From Neptuniibacter marinus (GTDB lineage Bacteria > Pseudomonadota > Gammaproteobacteria > Pseudomonadales > Balneatricaceae), in the NCBI RefSeq assembly GCF_001597725.1, contig NZ_LUTR01000003.1:62001-126000 (forward strand): 64,000 nucleotides of DNA, in the 5' to 3' direction. This document shows, one piece after another, positions 25,611 to 35,606 of this stretch. Position numbers and translations under genes: made by a program. Under the pieces are notes generated by a model. It made no database searches. It worked only from the letters and a program-made list of their open reading frames with translations, and had not been told where the DNA came from. Positions within the stretch are counted from its first letter, which is position 1; the number at the start of each line of letters is the position of its first letter.

Positions 25611-26675
25611 ATGTCTAATAATAATTACAAATGTGATTTACCACAGAAAAATAAATTTAGTATTAGTAAAACGATTATTTCAATCATACCTTGGATGATA
25701 GTTAGTGGTTTATTGTGGGCAGGGGTTTTTGTTAAGCCAACTGTGACAATTGAGAAAGTTGAAACGCCGGCTATCGAGCCAAGAGATAATATATATGGAG
25801 TTGATGTTGTAGATAGTGAGAATATCTGGTTAGTAGGAAGCTACGGGAAAATTTTACGATCAAATGATTCCGGTTCCACATGGCGTCTTCAAAAAACTAA
25901 GGAAACCAATCATTTTCAAGATGTATCCGCTTGGAATAATAATAAAGCAGTTTCTGTAGGTAATACAGGTGTTGTTTTAATAACTGAAGATTCAGGAGAA
26001 ACTTGGAAAGAAATTATTGTTCCTAAAAATGAAGTTGCAAATAAGTTACTCCGCGTTCATACGTATATTAATGGTGAAGCTTGGTCCGTGGGTGAGTTTG
26101 GTGCAATCCTTAAAACAAATGATTATGGGCGCTCTTGGGGGAAAATGCGTGAAGATGAAGATGTTATCTTAAATGACATTATTAAAATTAATGATAGTAA
26201 AGTTATTGCTGTAGGTGAGTTTGGAACAATTTTAATTAGTGATAACGATGGCGATTCGTGGAGCTTAGTTGAATTAGATTTTGATATTGAAAGTAGTTTA
26301 ATGGCTATAGAGTTCAAAGATCAATTCAATGGTCTGGCTGTAGGTTTAGATGGACTAATCATCAAAACCGAAGATGGTGGTATAACTTGGCAAAGAGTAG
26401 AAACCAGTGGAGGAAAAGTTTCTGAGCATTTAATGGATATAATTTGGGATGAAAATAGAAATGTTTGGTTCTCTGTCGGGAATAAAGGTGTCTGGGTCGA
26501 AATTGATAATAGCTTAGAAAACCTAAAAAGCGGCATTTTCGATAAAATGGATTTGTCTTGGCATACAGAAATTAATCTGGTTGATGGTGAATATGTTGCA
26601 GTTGGGGCAAATGTTGGAAAATTTAGCCCGAAATATAACAAATTCGTTGAGTTAAGTGATAAGTTGGTTTGGTGA
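25611..26675 (+). CDS. Ycf48/BNR-repeat protein, membrane anchored
   Basis: About 354 residues. An N-terminal membrane helix (ISIIPWMIVSGLLWAGVF) is followed by repeated beta-propeller units ending in Ycf48/BNR-type motifs: WLVGSYGKILRSNDSGSTW, VGNTGVVLITEDSGETW, VGEFGAILKTNDYGRSW and VGEFGTILISDNDGDSW. The frame extends to a TTG at 25572, but that codon lies in the terminator loop, so ATG 25611 is preferred. The propeller probably sits in the periplasm as an assembly or accessory factor for the RND protein encoded next. Ligand unknown. Confidence 0.82.
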   Translation: MSNNNYKCDLPQKNKFSISKTIISIIPWMIVSGLLWAGVFVKPTVTIEKVETPAIEPRDNIYGVDVVDSENIWLVGSYGKILRSNDSGSTWRLQKTKETNHFQDVSAWNNNKAVSVGNTGVVLITEDSGETWKEIIVPKNEVANKLLRVHTYINGEAWSVGEFGAILKTNDYGRSWGKMREDEDVILNDIIKINDSKVIAVGEFGTILISDNDGDSWSLVELDFDIESSLMAIEFKDQFNGLAVGLDGLIIKTEDGGITWQRVETSGGKVSEHLMDIIWDENRNVWFSVGNKGVWVEIDNSLENLKSGIFDKMDLSWHTEINLVDGEYVAVGANVGKFSPKYNKFVELSDKLVW

Positions 26676-26680
26676 TCACT

Positions 26681-29023
26681 ATGGAAAAGTTTGCGCTAGC
26701 GTGTATAAATAAAAGAAAAATCGTATTAGCTATTGTATGTTTTTTTACACTACTTTTGTCATATCCTGCATTTAATATTGATGTAAAAACTATTTTCGAA
26801 GATCTTCAGCCAACATCTCATAAATATATTAAAACCCATGAGGAATTTAAAAATACTTTTGGTGGCACAAATATCATTACTTTTATGGTTGTGGCAAAAG
26901 ATAAGGATATTTTTAATCTCAATGTTTTGGGAAAAGTTCAAGGTATAACGCAAGGGCTTTTAAAAATTGATGCTATTAATGAATTCCAAATTTATTCATT
27001 GGCTGGTAAAAAGCTGAAGGAAGTTAAAGCATCAACCGAGGGTATCGAAAGTAGGCCTTATATGTGGCCAAATCTTCCTCAGTCGGAAAAAGAAATTAGT
27101 GAACTCAAACAGGCGATTCTTAAAAATCCGTTGGTTTACGGCCCTTATGTATCTAAGGATTTGAAAGCTACACTGATTACAGTCGACTTCTTTGATGATC
27201 TTCTGAATTATAATCTAGCTTTTGATCAGGCATATGAGCTGGCTAAACAATTTGAAGATGAATCTGTTGAAGTCAGCGTAGTTGGTAACCCTATTCTCTA
27301 TGGGTGGGTAAACCACTACCTACCTGAAACGATGAATTTAGTATTGCTAGCATTATCTATTTTTCTAGTCCTACTGTTCATTATCAATCGTACATGGAGG
27401 GGTACACTTTTACCTCTTATTTCTGGAGCTGTTAGCGCAATTTGGGCATTAGGTATTTCGCAACTGTGTGGAATTCACTTTGATCCTTTAGTAGTTGTAA
27501 TTGCAATGTTGATCACTGCGAGAGCAGTCTCGCATTCAGTGCAAATGATTACCCGGTTCCACGAAGAAATTGATCTGTTAGGCGATAATTTGTGTTCAAA
27601 AATTGCGGCACGCCTTACTCTTAAAGATCTCCTTCGTCCAGGATTGCTAGGCATTGCGACAGATGCGGGTTGTGTCGCGGTGGTAGCGATTAGTCCCATC
27701 CCTTTGTTACAAAAGTTAGTTATATTAGCGGTTGTGTGGGTATCTACTGTAGCTGTAAGTGCAGTGATACTGACACCTGTTTTGCTCTCATGGGTCAAAA
27801 AACCAAACTCTTATGCTCATGGTTTAAATTTGGATGTGATTTTAATTCGTCCGGTTCTTAATCTTTGTGTGAAAGTTGTTGAAACAAGAGCGCGTTATGC
27901 AGTGGTTTTTATAGCTGTGACATTATTCATGGTTTGCGGTTATTACTCTCTCGGATTGAAAGTGGGTGACGCAAATCCCGGTAGCCCAATCTTATGGCCT
28001 GAATCAGAGTACAACGAAGATTCAGCGAAGATAAACAAAAAATTCCCCGGTGCTGATCGAATGTTCGTTGTCGTGGGAGGAGAAAGAGAGAATCAAGTTA
28101 AAGAAGTTGAAGTACTTAACACTATGCTACGTTTCCAAACACACATGGAAGCGCAGCCTCAGATAGGTGGAACTTTATCAATTGCTGATATTCTACCTGA
28201 AGTTAATAAAACCCTTCGTGAGGGTAATACTCGTTATCACGAACTAGGTGAAAATACATTAGTGAATGGTGAGCTGATGTATATGTTTGAGAATGCGGCT
28301 GAGCCTGGTGATCTTGACCGGTTTGTTGATACGGAACGCCGAAATGCCTCTGTTACTTTGTTCTTCACAGATCGTAAAGGGGAGACAATTCAGACAGCGA
28401 TCGCGAGAATTAACCAATTTATTACAGACAATCCTCTAGTTAATCAGGTCCAGATACATTTGGCTGGTGGAGTTATTGGTGTAATAGCTGCTGTAAATGA
28501 AGTCATTTTGTCAGGGCAAATTCAATCAATTGCTTTGGCTCTGTTTATTCTGGTCATTATGTGTATTGCTGTATATCGCTCCAGCATTGCCGGTATGTTC
28601 TTTATGGCACCTGTTATCCTGTCGAATCTGGTTACATTTGCATTTATGTCTTGGCAGGGAATAGGGATGAATATCAATACGGTTCCTGTAGCTGCACTAG
28701 GCATCGGTTTAGGGGTAGATTACGCTCTCTACATCTGTGATCGAATTAAAAGTGAATATGAAAAAGGACATTCGTACATAGAATCAATTTCTACTTCTAT
28801 TCATTGTGCTGGTAGAGGGGTTTTGGTTACTGCGCTTGTACTCATTGCAAGTGTATGTGTTTGGTTTTATTCATCATTACGCTTTCAGGCGGAAATGGGG
28901 CTCTTGATAGGAATTTGGCTATCAGTGTCTGCACTGAGTGCTTTGTTCTTAATGCCAGCCTTGGCTTATATTTTTAAACCTAAATTTATTTTTAGCGAAG
29001 AGAAAAGGCGGCCAGCCTTATAG
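26681..29023 (+). CDS. RND/MMPL family transporter
   Basis: About 780 residues, with two sets of membrane helices around large periplasmic loops. The first set starts at AIVCFFTLLLSYPAF and the second at ARYAVVFIAVTLFMVCGYYSL. The repeat contains LGIGLGVDYALYICDRI, where the Asp-Tyr pair matches the proton-relay helix of RND exporters. MMPL-type RND proteins move lipids and other hydrophobic molecules. GTG 26669 is an alternative start that overlaps the Ycf48-like stop; ATG 26681 is the likelier one. It is the last gene of the DUF1302-DUF1329-Ycf48-RND cassette. Confidence 0.85.
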   Translation: MEKFALACINKRKIVLAIVCFFTLLLSYPAFNIDVKTIFEDLQPTSHKYIKTHEEFKNTFGGTNIITFMVVAKDKDIFNLNVLGKVQGITQGLLKIDAINEFQIYSLAGKKLKEVKASTEGIESRPYMWPNLPQSEKEISELKQAILKNPLVYGPYVSKDLKATLITVDFFDDLLNYNLAFDQAYELAKQFEDESVEVSVVGNPILYGWVNHYLPETMNLVLLALSIFLVLLFIINRTWRGTLLPLISGAVSAIWALGISQLCGIHFDPLVVVIAMLITARAVSHSVQMITRFHEEIDLLGDNLCSKIAARLTLKDLLRPGLLGIATDAGCVAVVAISPIPLLQKLVILAVVWVSTVAVSAVILTPVLLSWVKKPNSYAHGLNLDVILIRPVLNLCVKVVETRARYAVVFIAVTLFMVCGYYSLGLKVGDANPGSPILWPESEYNEDSAKINKKFPGADRMFVVVGGERENQVKEVEVLNTMLRFQTHMEAQPQIGGTLSIADILPEVNKTLREGNTRYHELGENTLVNGELMYMFENAAEPGDLDRFVDTERRNASVTLFFTDRKGETIQTAIARINQFITDNPLVNQVQIHLAGGVIGVIAAVNEVILSGQIQSIALALFILVIMCIAVYRSSIAGMFFMAPVILSNLVTFAFMSWQGIGMNINTVPVAALGIGLGVDYALYICDRIKSEYEKGHSYIESISTSIHCAGRGVLVTALVLIASVCVWFYSSLRFQAEMGLLIGIWLSVSALSALFLMPALAYIFKPKFIFSEEKRRPAL

Positions 29024-29036
29024 GCCGCTCTTTCTT
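29008..29036 (+). terminator. Intrinsic terminator at the end of the RND gene
   Basis: GCGGCC (29008-29013) and GGCCGC (29023-29028) pair around a 9-base loop and are followed by TCTTTCTT. The stem begins inside the last codons of the RND gene. Confidence 0.75.
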
Positions 29037-29138
29037 ATGATGTAAGTAATCAAGGTCTAAGAATAATAGAGTTTTAAGGATGATCTTAATCTATTGTTTT
29101 TTTATTAATCACAAATAATGACCTCCAGAGGTTGTGAT

Positions 29139-30020
29139 ATGAATAATATAATTAAGCCCCAAGAGCTTCCAGAATGGGTTCCAGGTAGATTATTAAGTTC
29201 AAGTGAAAATTTAGGGTGGGAAGGTATTTCCCATCGGGCCTACCATTATAGAGGTCAGGATGTTCCCATCCCTCCAATTGATCACTACATGATTGTTAAA
29301 TACACAAATGCTCATACCCTAATGCAAAGATGCTTTGATGGTAAATGGACAAAAAAAACATGCTCATCAGGTGATATTTCGTTACTGACTACGCTATCGG
29401 ATTCTCATTGGCATTGGACTCAAGATATTGATGTATCTCATGTCTACATCACTAATGAGCTCATGTCTAAAGTTGCTTGTGAGGTTTTAGATAGGCCAAT
29501 TAAAGATGTTTTCCTTCATGATGAATTACAGCTTCGTGATCCTGTATTGTTAAATCTGGTTGACTCAGTTCAGAACGAGGCTGCTGGAGGAAGTATGGGT
29601 GGAACTTTATATGCGGAGTCACTAGCGATACAGCTAGCAGTTCATTTGCTTAGGAATTATGCGAATGTGATAGTCAAAGAATGCTCGTTAGCCAACCTGC
29701 TTTCCAATCATCAAAAAAGGTTATTAATCGATTACATAAATAGCCATATACACGTTAAATTTAGAGTTGAAGATTTAGCAAATTTACTAGGTATGGGATT
29801 ATGGACTTTTACCAAAAAATTCAGTGAATCTTTCAGCTGTACACCGCACTCTTTTATTACTTCGTTACGTGTAGAAAAAGCAAAAAAAATGTTAATGGAA
29901 GGAAATTATGCTATCAAAGAAGTTGCCTATGACTGCGGATTTTCAGATCAAGCGCATCTAACGCGTGTGGTTCGAGCGAGTCTTGGGGTAACACCAGGTC
30001 AGCTTAAGAGGTCAGCTTAG
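29139..30020 (+). CDS. AraC family transcriptional regulator
   Basis: About 293 residues with a divergent sensor half and a C-terminal double HTH: FRVEDLANLLGMGLWTFTKKF, then AIKEVAYDCGFSDQAHLTR. ATG 29139 with AGAGG upstream is preferred over ATG 29118. It follows the RND cassette in the same direction and may regulate it alongside the sigma-54 activator. Its 3' half shares near-identical DNA with the remnant at 16.05-16.12 kb, and the terminator after it is duplicated in truncated form at 15.55 kb. Confidence 0.88.
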   Translation: MNNIIKPQELPEWVPGRLLSSSENLGWEGISHRAYHYRGQDVPIPPIDHYMIVKYTNAHTLMQRCFDGKWTKKTCSSGDISLLTTLSDSHWHWTQDIDVSHVYITNELMSKVACEVLDRPIKDVFLHDELQLRDPVLLNLVDSVQNEAAGGSMGGTLYAESLAIQLAVHLLRNYANVIVKECSLANLLSNHQKRLLIDYINSHIHVKFRVEDLANLLGMGLWTFTKKFSESFSCTPHSFITSLRVEKAKKMLMEGNYAIKEVAYDCGFSDQAHLTRVVRASLGVTPGQLKRSA

Positions 30021-30134
30021 CGATTTATGTGAATTAAGGTACTATGCTTGAAATTTGAACAGGCAAATTTTGTAGGTTTTAGAGGTGAATTTGCTAATTG
30101 ACGTTGATAAATATCCCATCACAGAATTTCTCTC

Positions 30135-30176
30135 GATAACATATTTACTTGCTCTAAACGAAAAATGGGCCTTCAG
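30135..30176. repeat. Partner of the sequence block at 15553-15594
   Basis: Forty-one of 42 bases match the block at 15.55 kb, in the same orientation. Here it forms the 5' flank and left arm of an intact terminator after the AraC gene. Confidence 0.88.
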
Positions 30177-30187
30177 GCCCATTTTTT
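30161..30187 (+). terminator. Intrinsic terminator after the AraC gene
   Basis: AAAAATGGGCC and GGCCCATTTTT form a perfect 11-bp stem with a 4-base loop and a T-run, 140 bases after the AraC stop. The flanking A- and T-runs let it work for both strands, which suits the convergent gcvP gene. Confidence 0.88.
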
Positions 30188-30236
30188 AATTTCAATGCCA
30201 TTGTAAACATTTTCCTAATTTATCCGGAGATGTTTG

Positions 30237-30303
30237 CACAATCTTTATTGAAATTCACAATCTTTAATGTCGATTCACAATCTTTATTCGAAATCGACAT
30301 TAA
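30237..30303. repeat. Three CACAATCTTTATT repeats and a 12-bp inverted repeat
   Basis: CACAATCTTTATTG begins at 30237, CACAATCTTTAATG at 30256 and CACAATCTTTATTC at 30276, one every 19-20 bases. TTAATGTCGATT (30264-30275) and AATCGACATTAA (30292-30303) form a perfect 12-bp inverted repeat around the third copy. The reverse-complement core also occurs twice at 15.6-15.7 kb. Clustered repeats with short inverted ends resemble the ends of IS21-like elements, but no transposase is nearby. Confidence 0.75.
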
Positions 30304-30329
30304 CGCTCCCACGCCGGAGCGTGGGAACG
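30304..30329. repeat. REP palindrome beside gcvP
   Basis: CGCTCCCACGC and GCGTGGGAACG pair at 10 of 11 positions around CGGA. It is the same family as the REPs next to the RAYT gene at 15 kb and lies 21 bases from the gcvP stop. Confidence 0.85.
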
Positions 30330-30350
30330 AGCTGTTGTAAACCGACAGAA

Positions 30351-33254
30351 TTAACCCTCAGCGTAATCCTCTACTGGAAGGCATGAGCAAAATAGGTTGC
30401 GGTCGCCGTATACGTTGTCGATACGGTTAACGGTTGGCCAGATTTTGCTGTCTTTTAGGCGTCTAACAGGGAAGGCGGCTTGAGCCAAGCTGTAAGGGCG
30501 ATCCCAGTTTGGATCGATAAGGTCTTCCATTGTGTGAGGCGCGTGTTTCAAAGGGTTGTTGTCTGAATCCAATGTACCCTCTTGCACTTGGCGGATCTCT
30601 TCGCGAATGGTGGCCATGGCTTCGATAAAACGGTCCAGTTCTGCTTTTGATTCAGATTCTGTCGGTTCGATCATTAAGGTGCCGGCCACAGGGAACGACA
30701 TAGTTGGGGCATGGAAACCAAAGTCCATTAGACGTTTAGAAACATCTTCTTCGGTAATGCCGGAAAGTTCTTTTAGTGGGCGCATATCGATGATGCACTC
30801 GTGGGCAACCCGACCATTGCGGCCTGCGTAAAGTACAGGGTAGTGTTCGCCTAGTTTTTTCGCTAAGTAGTTAGCGTTCAGGATGGCGTTTTCTGTTGCT
30901 GCACGAAGGCCAGCGCCGCCCATTAAGGCGATATAGACCCAAGAGATTGGCAGAATCGATGCGCTACCCCAAGGTGCTGCGGAGACCGCACTGTTTTCAG
31001 GGTTTGGCCCTTCAATTGGCTGTATAGGGTGGTTTGCCACAAAAGGTGCAAGGTGCGCTTTAATACCGATTGGCCCCATGCCTGGGCCGCCACCACCGTG
31101 TGGAATACAGAATGTTTTGTGTAAGTTCATATGGGAGACATCGGCACCAATGGCAGCAGGTTGGCTGATCGCTACTTGTGCGTTTAGGTTAGCGCCGTCC
31201 ATGTAAACTTGTCCGCCGTTCTCATGGATGATATCGCATATCTCACAAATACTTTCCTCATACACACCGTGTGTAGATGGGTAGGTAATCATTAGGCAGG
31301 CAAGGTCATCTTTATGTTGTTCCGCTTTAGCGCGCATATCCGCAACATCAACGTTACCTTTATCATCACAGCTAACCAGTACCACTTTCATATCTGCAAG
31401 GGCCGCAGACGCAGGGTTTGTACCGTGAGCAGAAGTTGGGATTAGGCAGATGTTGCGGTGGTGATCGCCATTTGATTGATGATATTTTCGAATGGCTAAG
31501 AGGCCCGCATACTCCCCTTGGGCACCGGAGTTAGGTTGCATGCAGATGGCATCAAACCCAGTGATCGCTTTTAGCTGATCTTCCAATTCATCAATCAGTT
31601 GTTTGTAGCCTTGCGCCTGATCTATAGGGGCAAAGGGGTGTAGTTGACCAAATTCAGGCCAAGTCACTGGGATCATCTCGGCAGTTGCGTTGAGTTTCAT
31701 GGTGCATGAACCTAACGCGATCATGCTGTGAGCTAGGGAGATATCTTTGTTTTCCAGTTTCTTAAGGTAGCGCAGCATCTCAGTTTCACTGTGGTAGCTG
31801 TTAAAGACTGGGTGCTGAAGAATCGCTGATTCGCGTACGAGTGCGGTGGGTATAGAGTCAGAGCCGTTGGTGGTTAGAGCGGTGTCGATTGCTTCAATAT
31901 CAAGCCCATGGCCTTCACCTAAAATGCAGTTCCATAAGGTATTGATAATTTCACGGTTGGTGCATTCGTCACAGGTAATACCGATCTCAGTCTCGCTGAC
32001 TTTTCGCAGGTTAATACTTGCGTCAAGGGCTGCTTGGTAGACCAATTCTGCATTGTCTAATTGCAGGGTGATGGTATCAAACCAGCTGTTATTTACTAGC
32101 TTAACACCTTTAGATTTCAGGCCTGTAGCGAGAATGTCAGTTAGACGGTGGATACGGCCAGCAATACTTTTAAGCCCGTCTGGGCCGTGGTAGACCGCAT
32201 AAAATGAGGCCATATTGGCCAGCAGTACTTGTGCAGTACAGATATTTGACGTGGCTTTCTCGCGGCGAATATGTTGTTCACGGGTTTGCATCGCCATACG
32301 TAGGGCTTTATTACCGCGGGCATCGATAGAAACACCGATAATACGGCCGGGTACAGAACGTTTGTAAGCATCACGGGTTGCAAAGTAAGCCGCATGTGGG
32401 CCACCGTATCCCATAGGTACACCAAAACGTTGAGCACAACCAAATACCACGTCAGCACCAAGTTCGCCGGGTGATTTAAGTAGGACTAAGCTCATGATGT
32501 CTGCCGCTGCACAGAACAGCGCTTTCTTCGCGTGTACTTTTTCAACCAGTTCTGCGTAGTCGTTGATGTCGCCTGTTGTGCCAGGGTACTGAACTAGTAC
32601 ACCAAAAAATTCATGTTGATCGACCAGTTCAGCTACATCACCTACAACTACGTCATAACCGAGTGGTTCGGCGCGGGTTTGTATAACGCTGATATTTTGT
32701 GGGTGTACGTTTTTGTCAACGAGGAAGGTATTTGCCTTTTTCGCTTTTGACATACGTTTACACAGTGTCATCGCTTCAGCGGCCGCGGTTGCTTCATCAA
32801 GCAGAGAGGCGTTTGCTAGATCTAAACCGGTAAGGTCAAGAATCATGGTTTGGAAGTTAAGAATCGCTTCTAAACGGCCTTGGGATACTTCCGGTTGGTA
32901 GGGAGTATAGGCGGTATACCAACCCGGATTTTCCAATACATTACGTAAAATTACATTAGGCACGATGGTATCGGTGTAACCCATACCTATCATTGATGTG
33001 TTGATCTTATTCTTTTGGGCAACGGATTTAAGGTAAGCCAGAACTTCATCTTCGGTACGGCTATCATCAAGTGCGATCGGGGACGTTACTTTGATCGACT
33101 CGGGAACGGTCTGCTCTATTAACTGATCAAGGTCAGCTACACCGAGTTCGTCCAGCATAGCCTTTTGTTCTGCGGCAGAGGGGCCAATATGACGTGCGAT
33201 GAACGCATCTTTTTGCTCCAGCGTAGATAGTGGAGTCTGATTCTGTAACGGCAT
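30351..33254 (-). CDS. gcvP: Glycine dehydrogenase (decarboxylating), P-protein
   Basis: A 967-residue single-chain P-protein of the glycine cleavage system. It decarboxylates glycine with PLP and passes the aminomethyl group to GcvH. The PLP lysine lies in [17 protein letters not shown]. The N-terminal half starts [17 protein letters not shown] and both pseudo-repeat halves are present at full length. No gcvT or gcvH is in the window; gcvP can be separate from them. No glycine riboswitch signature is visible in the 240 bases upstream. The neighbour is a divergent TonB receptor. Confidence 0.97.
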   Translation of the reverse strand: MPLQNQTPLSTLEQKDAFIARHIGPSAAEQKAMLDELGVADLDQLIEQTVPESIKVTSPIALDDSRTEDEVLAYLKSVAQKNKINTSMIGMGYTDTIVPNVILRNVLENPGWYTAYTPYQPEVSQGRLEAILNFQTMILDLTGLDLANASLLDEATAAAEAMTLCKRMSKAKKANTFLVDKNVHPQNISVIQTRAEPLGYDVVVGDVAELVDQHEFFGVLVQYPGTTGDINDYAELVEKVHAKKALFCAAADIMSLVLLKSPGELGADVVFGCAQRFGVPMGYGGPHAAYFATRDAYKRSVPGRIIGVSIDARGNKALRMAMQTREQHIRREKATSNICTAQVLLANMASFYAVYHGPDGLKSIAGRIHRLTDILATGLKSKGVKLVNNSWFDTITLQLDNAELVYQAALDASINLRKVSETEIGITCDECTNREIINTLWNCILGEGHGLDIEAIDTALTTNGSDSIPTALVRESAILQHPVFNSYHSETEMLRYLKKLENKDISLAHSMIALGSCTMKLNATAEMIPVTWPEFGQLHPFAPIDQAQGYKQLIDELEDQLKAITGFDAICMQPNSGAQGEYAGLLAIRKYHQSNGDHHRNICLIPTSAHGTNPASAALADMKVVLVSCDDKGNVDVADMRAKAEQHKDDLACLMITYPSTHGVYEESICEICDIIHENGGQVYMDGANLNAQVAISQPAAIGADVSHMNLHKTFCIPHGGGGPGMGPIGIKAHLAPFVANHPIQPIEGPNPENSAVSAAPWGSASILPISWVYIALMGGAGLRAATENAILNANYLAKKLGEHYPVLYAGRNGRVAHECIIDMRPLKELSGITEEDVSKRLMDFGFHAPTMSFPVAGTLMIEPTESESKAELDRFIEAMATIREEIRQVQEGTLDSDNNPLKHAPHTMEDLIDPNWDRPYSLAQAAFPVRRLKDSKIWPTVNRIDNVYGDRNLFCSCLPVEDYAEG

Positions 33255-33442
33255 CTTTTAATTACCTGTAATCAGTTGCTTATTTATTTAGAAAAAAGTG
33301 CTCAAAATTTGGGCTAATCATACCTGTTTTTTTCTATGCTTGTGAGAGGTAAACGACAAAAGTTTACTTTAGGAAACTTTTTTCTCTTATTCGGAATATT
33401 TCGGAATATTGTTGTTAAGGTCAATTTACGGCTTAAGTCTGC

Positions 33443-33453
33443 GACACTGTGTC
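33443..33453. promoter_or_regulatory. GACAC-T-GTGTC palindrome upstream of the copper receptor
   Basis: A perfect 11-base palindrome about 80 bases upstream of the receptor start, in the gap between divergent gcvP and the receptor. A direct repeat TTCGGAATATT x2 lies near 33390-33412. Either may be an operator. I cannot match them to a known metal regulator. Confidence 0.35.
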
Positions 33454-33531
33454 ACATCCCTTTTTTGACTCTGTTCTATTAGAATTCGCGCAATTTAGTT
33501 GTTTCTAATGAAAGTTTATGAAGGTGAACCT

Positions 33532-35517
33532 GTGAAAAAGAAAATTATATCGTTGATGGTGGCAGCGTCTGTCTCCCAATTGGCTCAGGCGGGCCATGAG
33601 TCTGATCAAAATATGGTTATTGAGATTAACCAAGGTTTACCTTCATTAGAGACAACGGTTAGTAAGTCTACTTCAGGTGTTAAAGCTTCGCCTGTATCCG
33701 ATGGTGGTGAGCTACTACAAAGTATTACCGGTGTGTCGGCTGTACGTATGGGCGGGCGAGCTTTAGATCCGGTAATTCGTGGACAAAAAGAAACTCAGTT
33801 AAATATCTTGCTAGACGGTGGTTATATTCATGGCGGTTGTCCAAACCGTATGGATCCGCCAACCGCTTATACCTCCGTTGATAGTTATGATCGTGTAACG
33901 GTAATAAAAGGTAACCGCACTGTGATTTATGGTGGCGGTGGTTCAGGCGGTACGGTCTTGTTTGAACGTGATTGGCCGATGATTGATGATAAGGGTTATA
34001 ACGCGGATATTTCTGGTAGTTATCGTGGTAATGGTGAGCAGTGGGAGCTAGGTGCAGATATTAAGGCGGGTAATGATAATGGTTATATCCGCTTTATTGC
34101 TCATGAAGGCGAATCTGAGAATTATGAGGATGGTGCGGGTAACGAAGTTGAGTCTAAATATGACAGCCAATCAAATGCGATTTTGGCGGGAATTCGTTTA
34201 GGTGAAAATACAACGTTGCAAGCGAGCTTTGAAAAAGTTGATGAGGAAGATGTACTTTTCCCCGGCGCACAGATGGATAGCCCTTATGCCGATGCGGAAA
34301 ATTCGCGTATCAAACTTGAACATCAATTTACGCACGGGACATTGCGTCAGTTAAAAGTAGAAGCGTATAAATCCGATGTTATACATTTAATGGAAAACAG
34401 TATGATGGGGGTGCCTTCAAGCTCAGATACAGAAGGTATGCGCATTGTTTTTGATGCTAATGCTGCCGATATTGATTGGACCTTTGGTGCTGATATCCAG
34501 AATAATGATCGTACAGCCATTGGTTATATGAAGATGAATGGTATGGCTGCGTTTAGTCAGTGGCCGGGTGTCTCTATTGATCAAACGGGTCTATTTGTTG
34601 AAGGTGAAAAGGCGCTGACTCGTGATGATGTATTAAAAGCGGGTGTACGTTATGACCGTGTAGAAGCGTCTGCATCTAGAGCCGGTGAAACTTTTGGTAT
34701 GGCAACGCCTGCGTCCCGTTATGCGGCGGTGTATGGCACGACAGATATTGATAGTAATGAAAATAATGTCGGTGGTTTTGCCTCGTGGACACACCGTTTA
34801 AATGATCAATATACCATTGAGACAACCTTCTCTCGTAGTGTCCGTACGGCTGATGCAACAGAACGTTATATTGCTAAAATCAGTGGTACGCCTTGGATCG
34901 GTAATCCTCAGCTAGACCCTGAAAAACATCACCAATTAGAAGCCGTATTGGCCAGTGATCAAGGGGATTTGAACTGGACATTAACGGGTTGGTATAACCG
35001 TGTTGATGATTATATTTTACGCTTTAAATCAGGCGGTACTGAGCAGTATAAAAACGTTGATGCGACTTTGTATGGTTTAGAAGCTGGGCTCTCATACAAA
35101 CTGACAGGTACACTAGAGTTCGGGTCTTCTCTTGCTTGGTTGGAAGGTGAAAATACAACCGATGACACAAACCTATCGCGCATCTCTCCACTTGAGTTGA
35201 ATACATCGCTTAATTACCAGAAGCAGCAGTGGAAAGCAGGTGTTGAATGGAAACTGGTCGCTCAGCAAAATGATGTATGTTTAAGTAACGATGCTTGTGG
35301 TGGACAGGACGTCCGTAAAACACTGGGTTATGGTCTAGTGAACCTGCACGGTGAGTATGAGGCGAGTAATGGTTTCGTGGTTGCGATGGGTGTAGATAAC
35401 CTGTTTGATAAAGACTATACACTGCATGAAAGCCGCGATTATCTGCTAGATACTGATCCTGTACAGGTTGCTGAGCCGGGTCAAAATATCTGGGTTAAAG
35501 TGAGCGCTCATTTCTAA
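33532..35517 (+). CDS. TonB-dependent copper receptor, OprC/NosA type
   Basis: About 662 residues. The GTG at 33532 follows AAGGTGA and starts a typical signal peptide (KKKIISLMVAASVSQLAQA); the frame itself extends to 33499. The plug domain reads GGELLQSITGVSAVRMGGRALDP, then LNILLDGGYIHGGCPNRMDPP. The CxxxM in GGCPNRMD corresponds to the Cys/Met copper site of OprC. RVTVIKGNRTVIYGGGGSGGTVLFERD is the end of the plug. The barrel ends in F. It would import copper with TonB-ExbBD energy. Confidence 0.9.
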   Translation: MKKKIISLMVAASVSQLAQAGHESDQNMVIEINQGLPSLETTVSKSTSGVKASPVSDGGELLQSITGVSAVRMGGRALDPVIRGQKETQLNILLDGGYIHGGCPNRMDPPTAYTSVDSYDRVTVIKGNRTVIYGGGGSGGTVLFERDWPMIDDKGYNADISGSYRGNGEQWELGADIKAGNDNGYIRFIAHEGESENYEDGAGNEVESKYDSQSNAILAGIRLGENTTLQASFEKVDEEDVLFPGAQMDSPYADAENSRIKLEHQFTHGTLRQLKVEAYKSDVIHLMENSMMGVPSSSDTEGMRIVFDANAADIDWTFGADIQNNDRTAIGYMKMNGMAAFSQWPGVSIDQTGLFVEGEKALTRDDVLKAGVRYDRVEASASRAGETFGMATPASRYAAVYGTTDIDSNENNVGGFASWTHRLNDQYTIETTFSRSVRTADATERYIAKISGTPWIGNPQLDPEKHHQLEAVLASDQGDLNWTLTGWYNRVDDYILRFKSGGTEQYKNVDATLYGLEAGLSYKLTGTLEFGSSLAWLEGENTTDDTNLSRISPLELNTSLNYQKQQWKAGVEWKLVAQQNDVCLSNDACGGQDVRKTLGYGLVNLHGEYEASNGFVVAMGVDNLFDKDYTLHESRDYLLDTDPVQVAEPGQNIWVKVSAHF

Positions 35518-35542
35518 TTAGTCTAGCTAGACGCTGCAGTAT

Positions 35543-35580
35543 ACTGGATCAGGTCGTTTGTATTTACGAGCTGATCCAGT
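35543..35580. terminator. Hairpin terminator between the receptor and lpxR genes
   Basis: ACTGGATCAG and CTGATCCAGT form a perfect 10-bp stem with an 18-base loop, followed by CCTTTCTGTTT. It lies between convergent genes and probably ends the receptor transcript. Confidence 0.7.
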
Positions 35581-35606
35581 CCTTTCTGTTTGCCCGTAAG
35601 TTCGCC

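Noticed and set aside
33255-33498. Glycine riboswitch upstream of gcvP
   Set aside because: None of the conserved glycine aptamer blocks are present on the minus strand.
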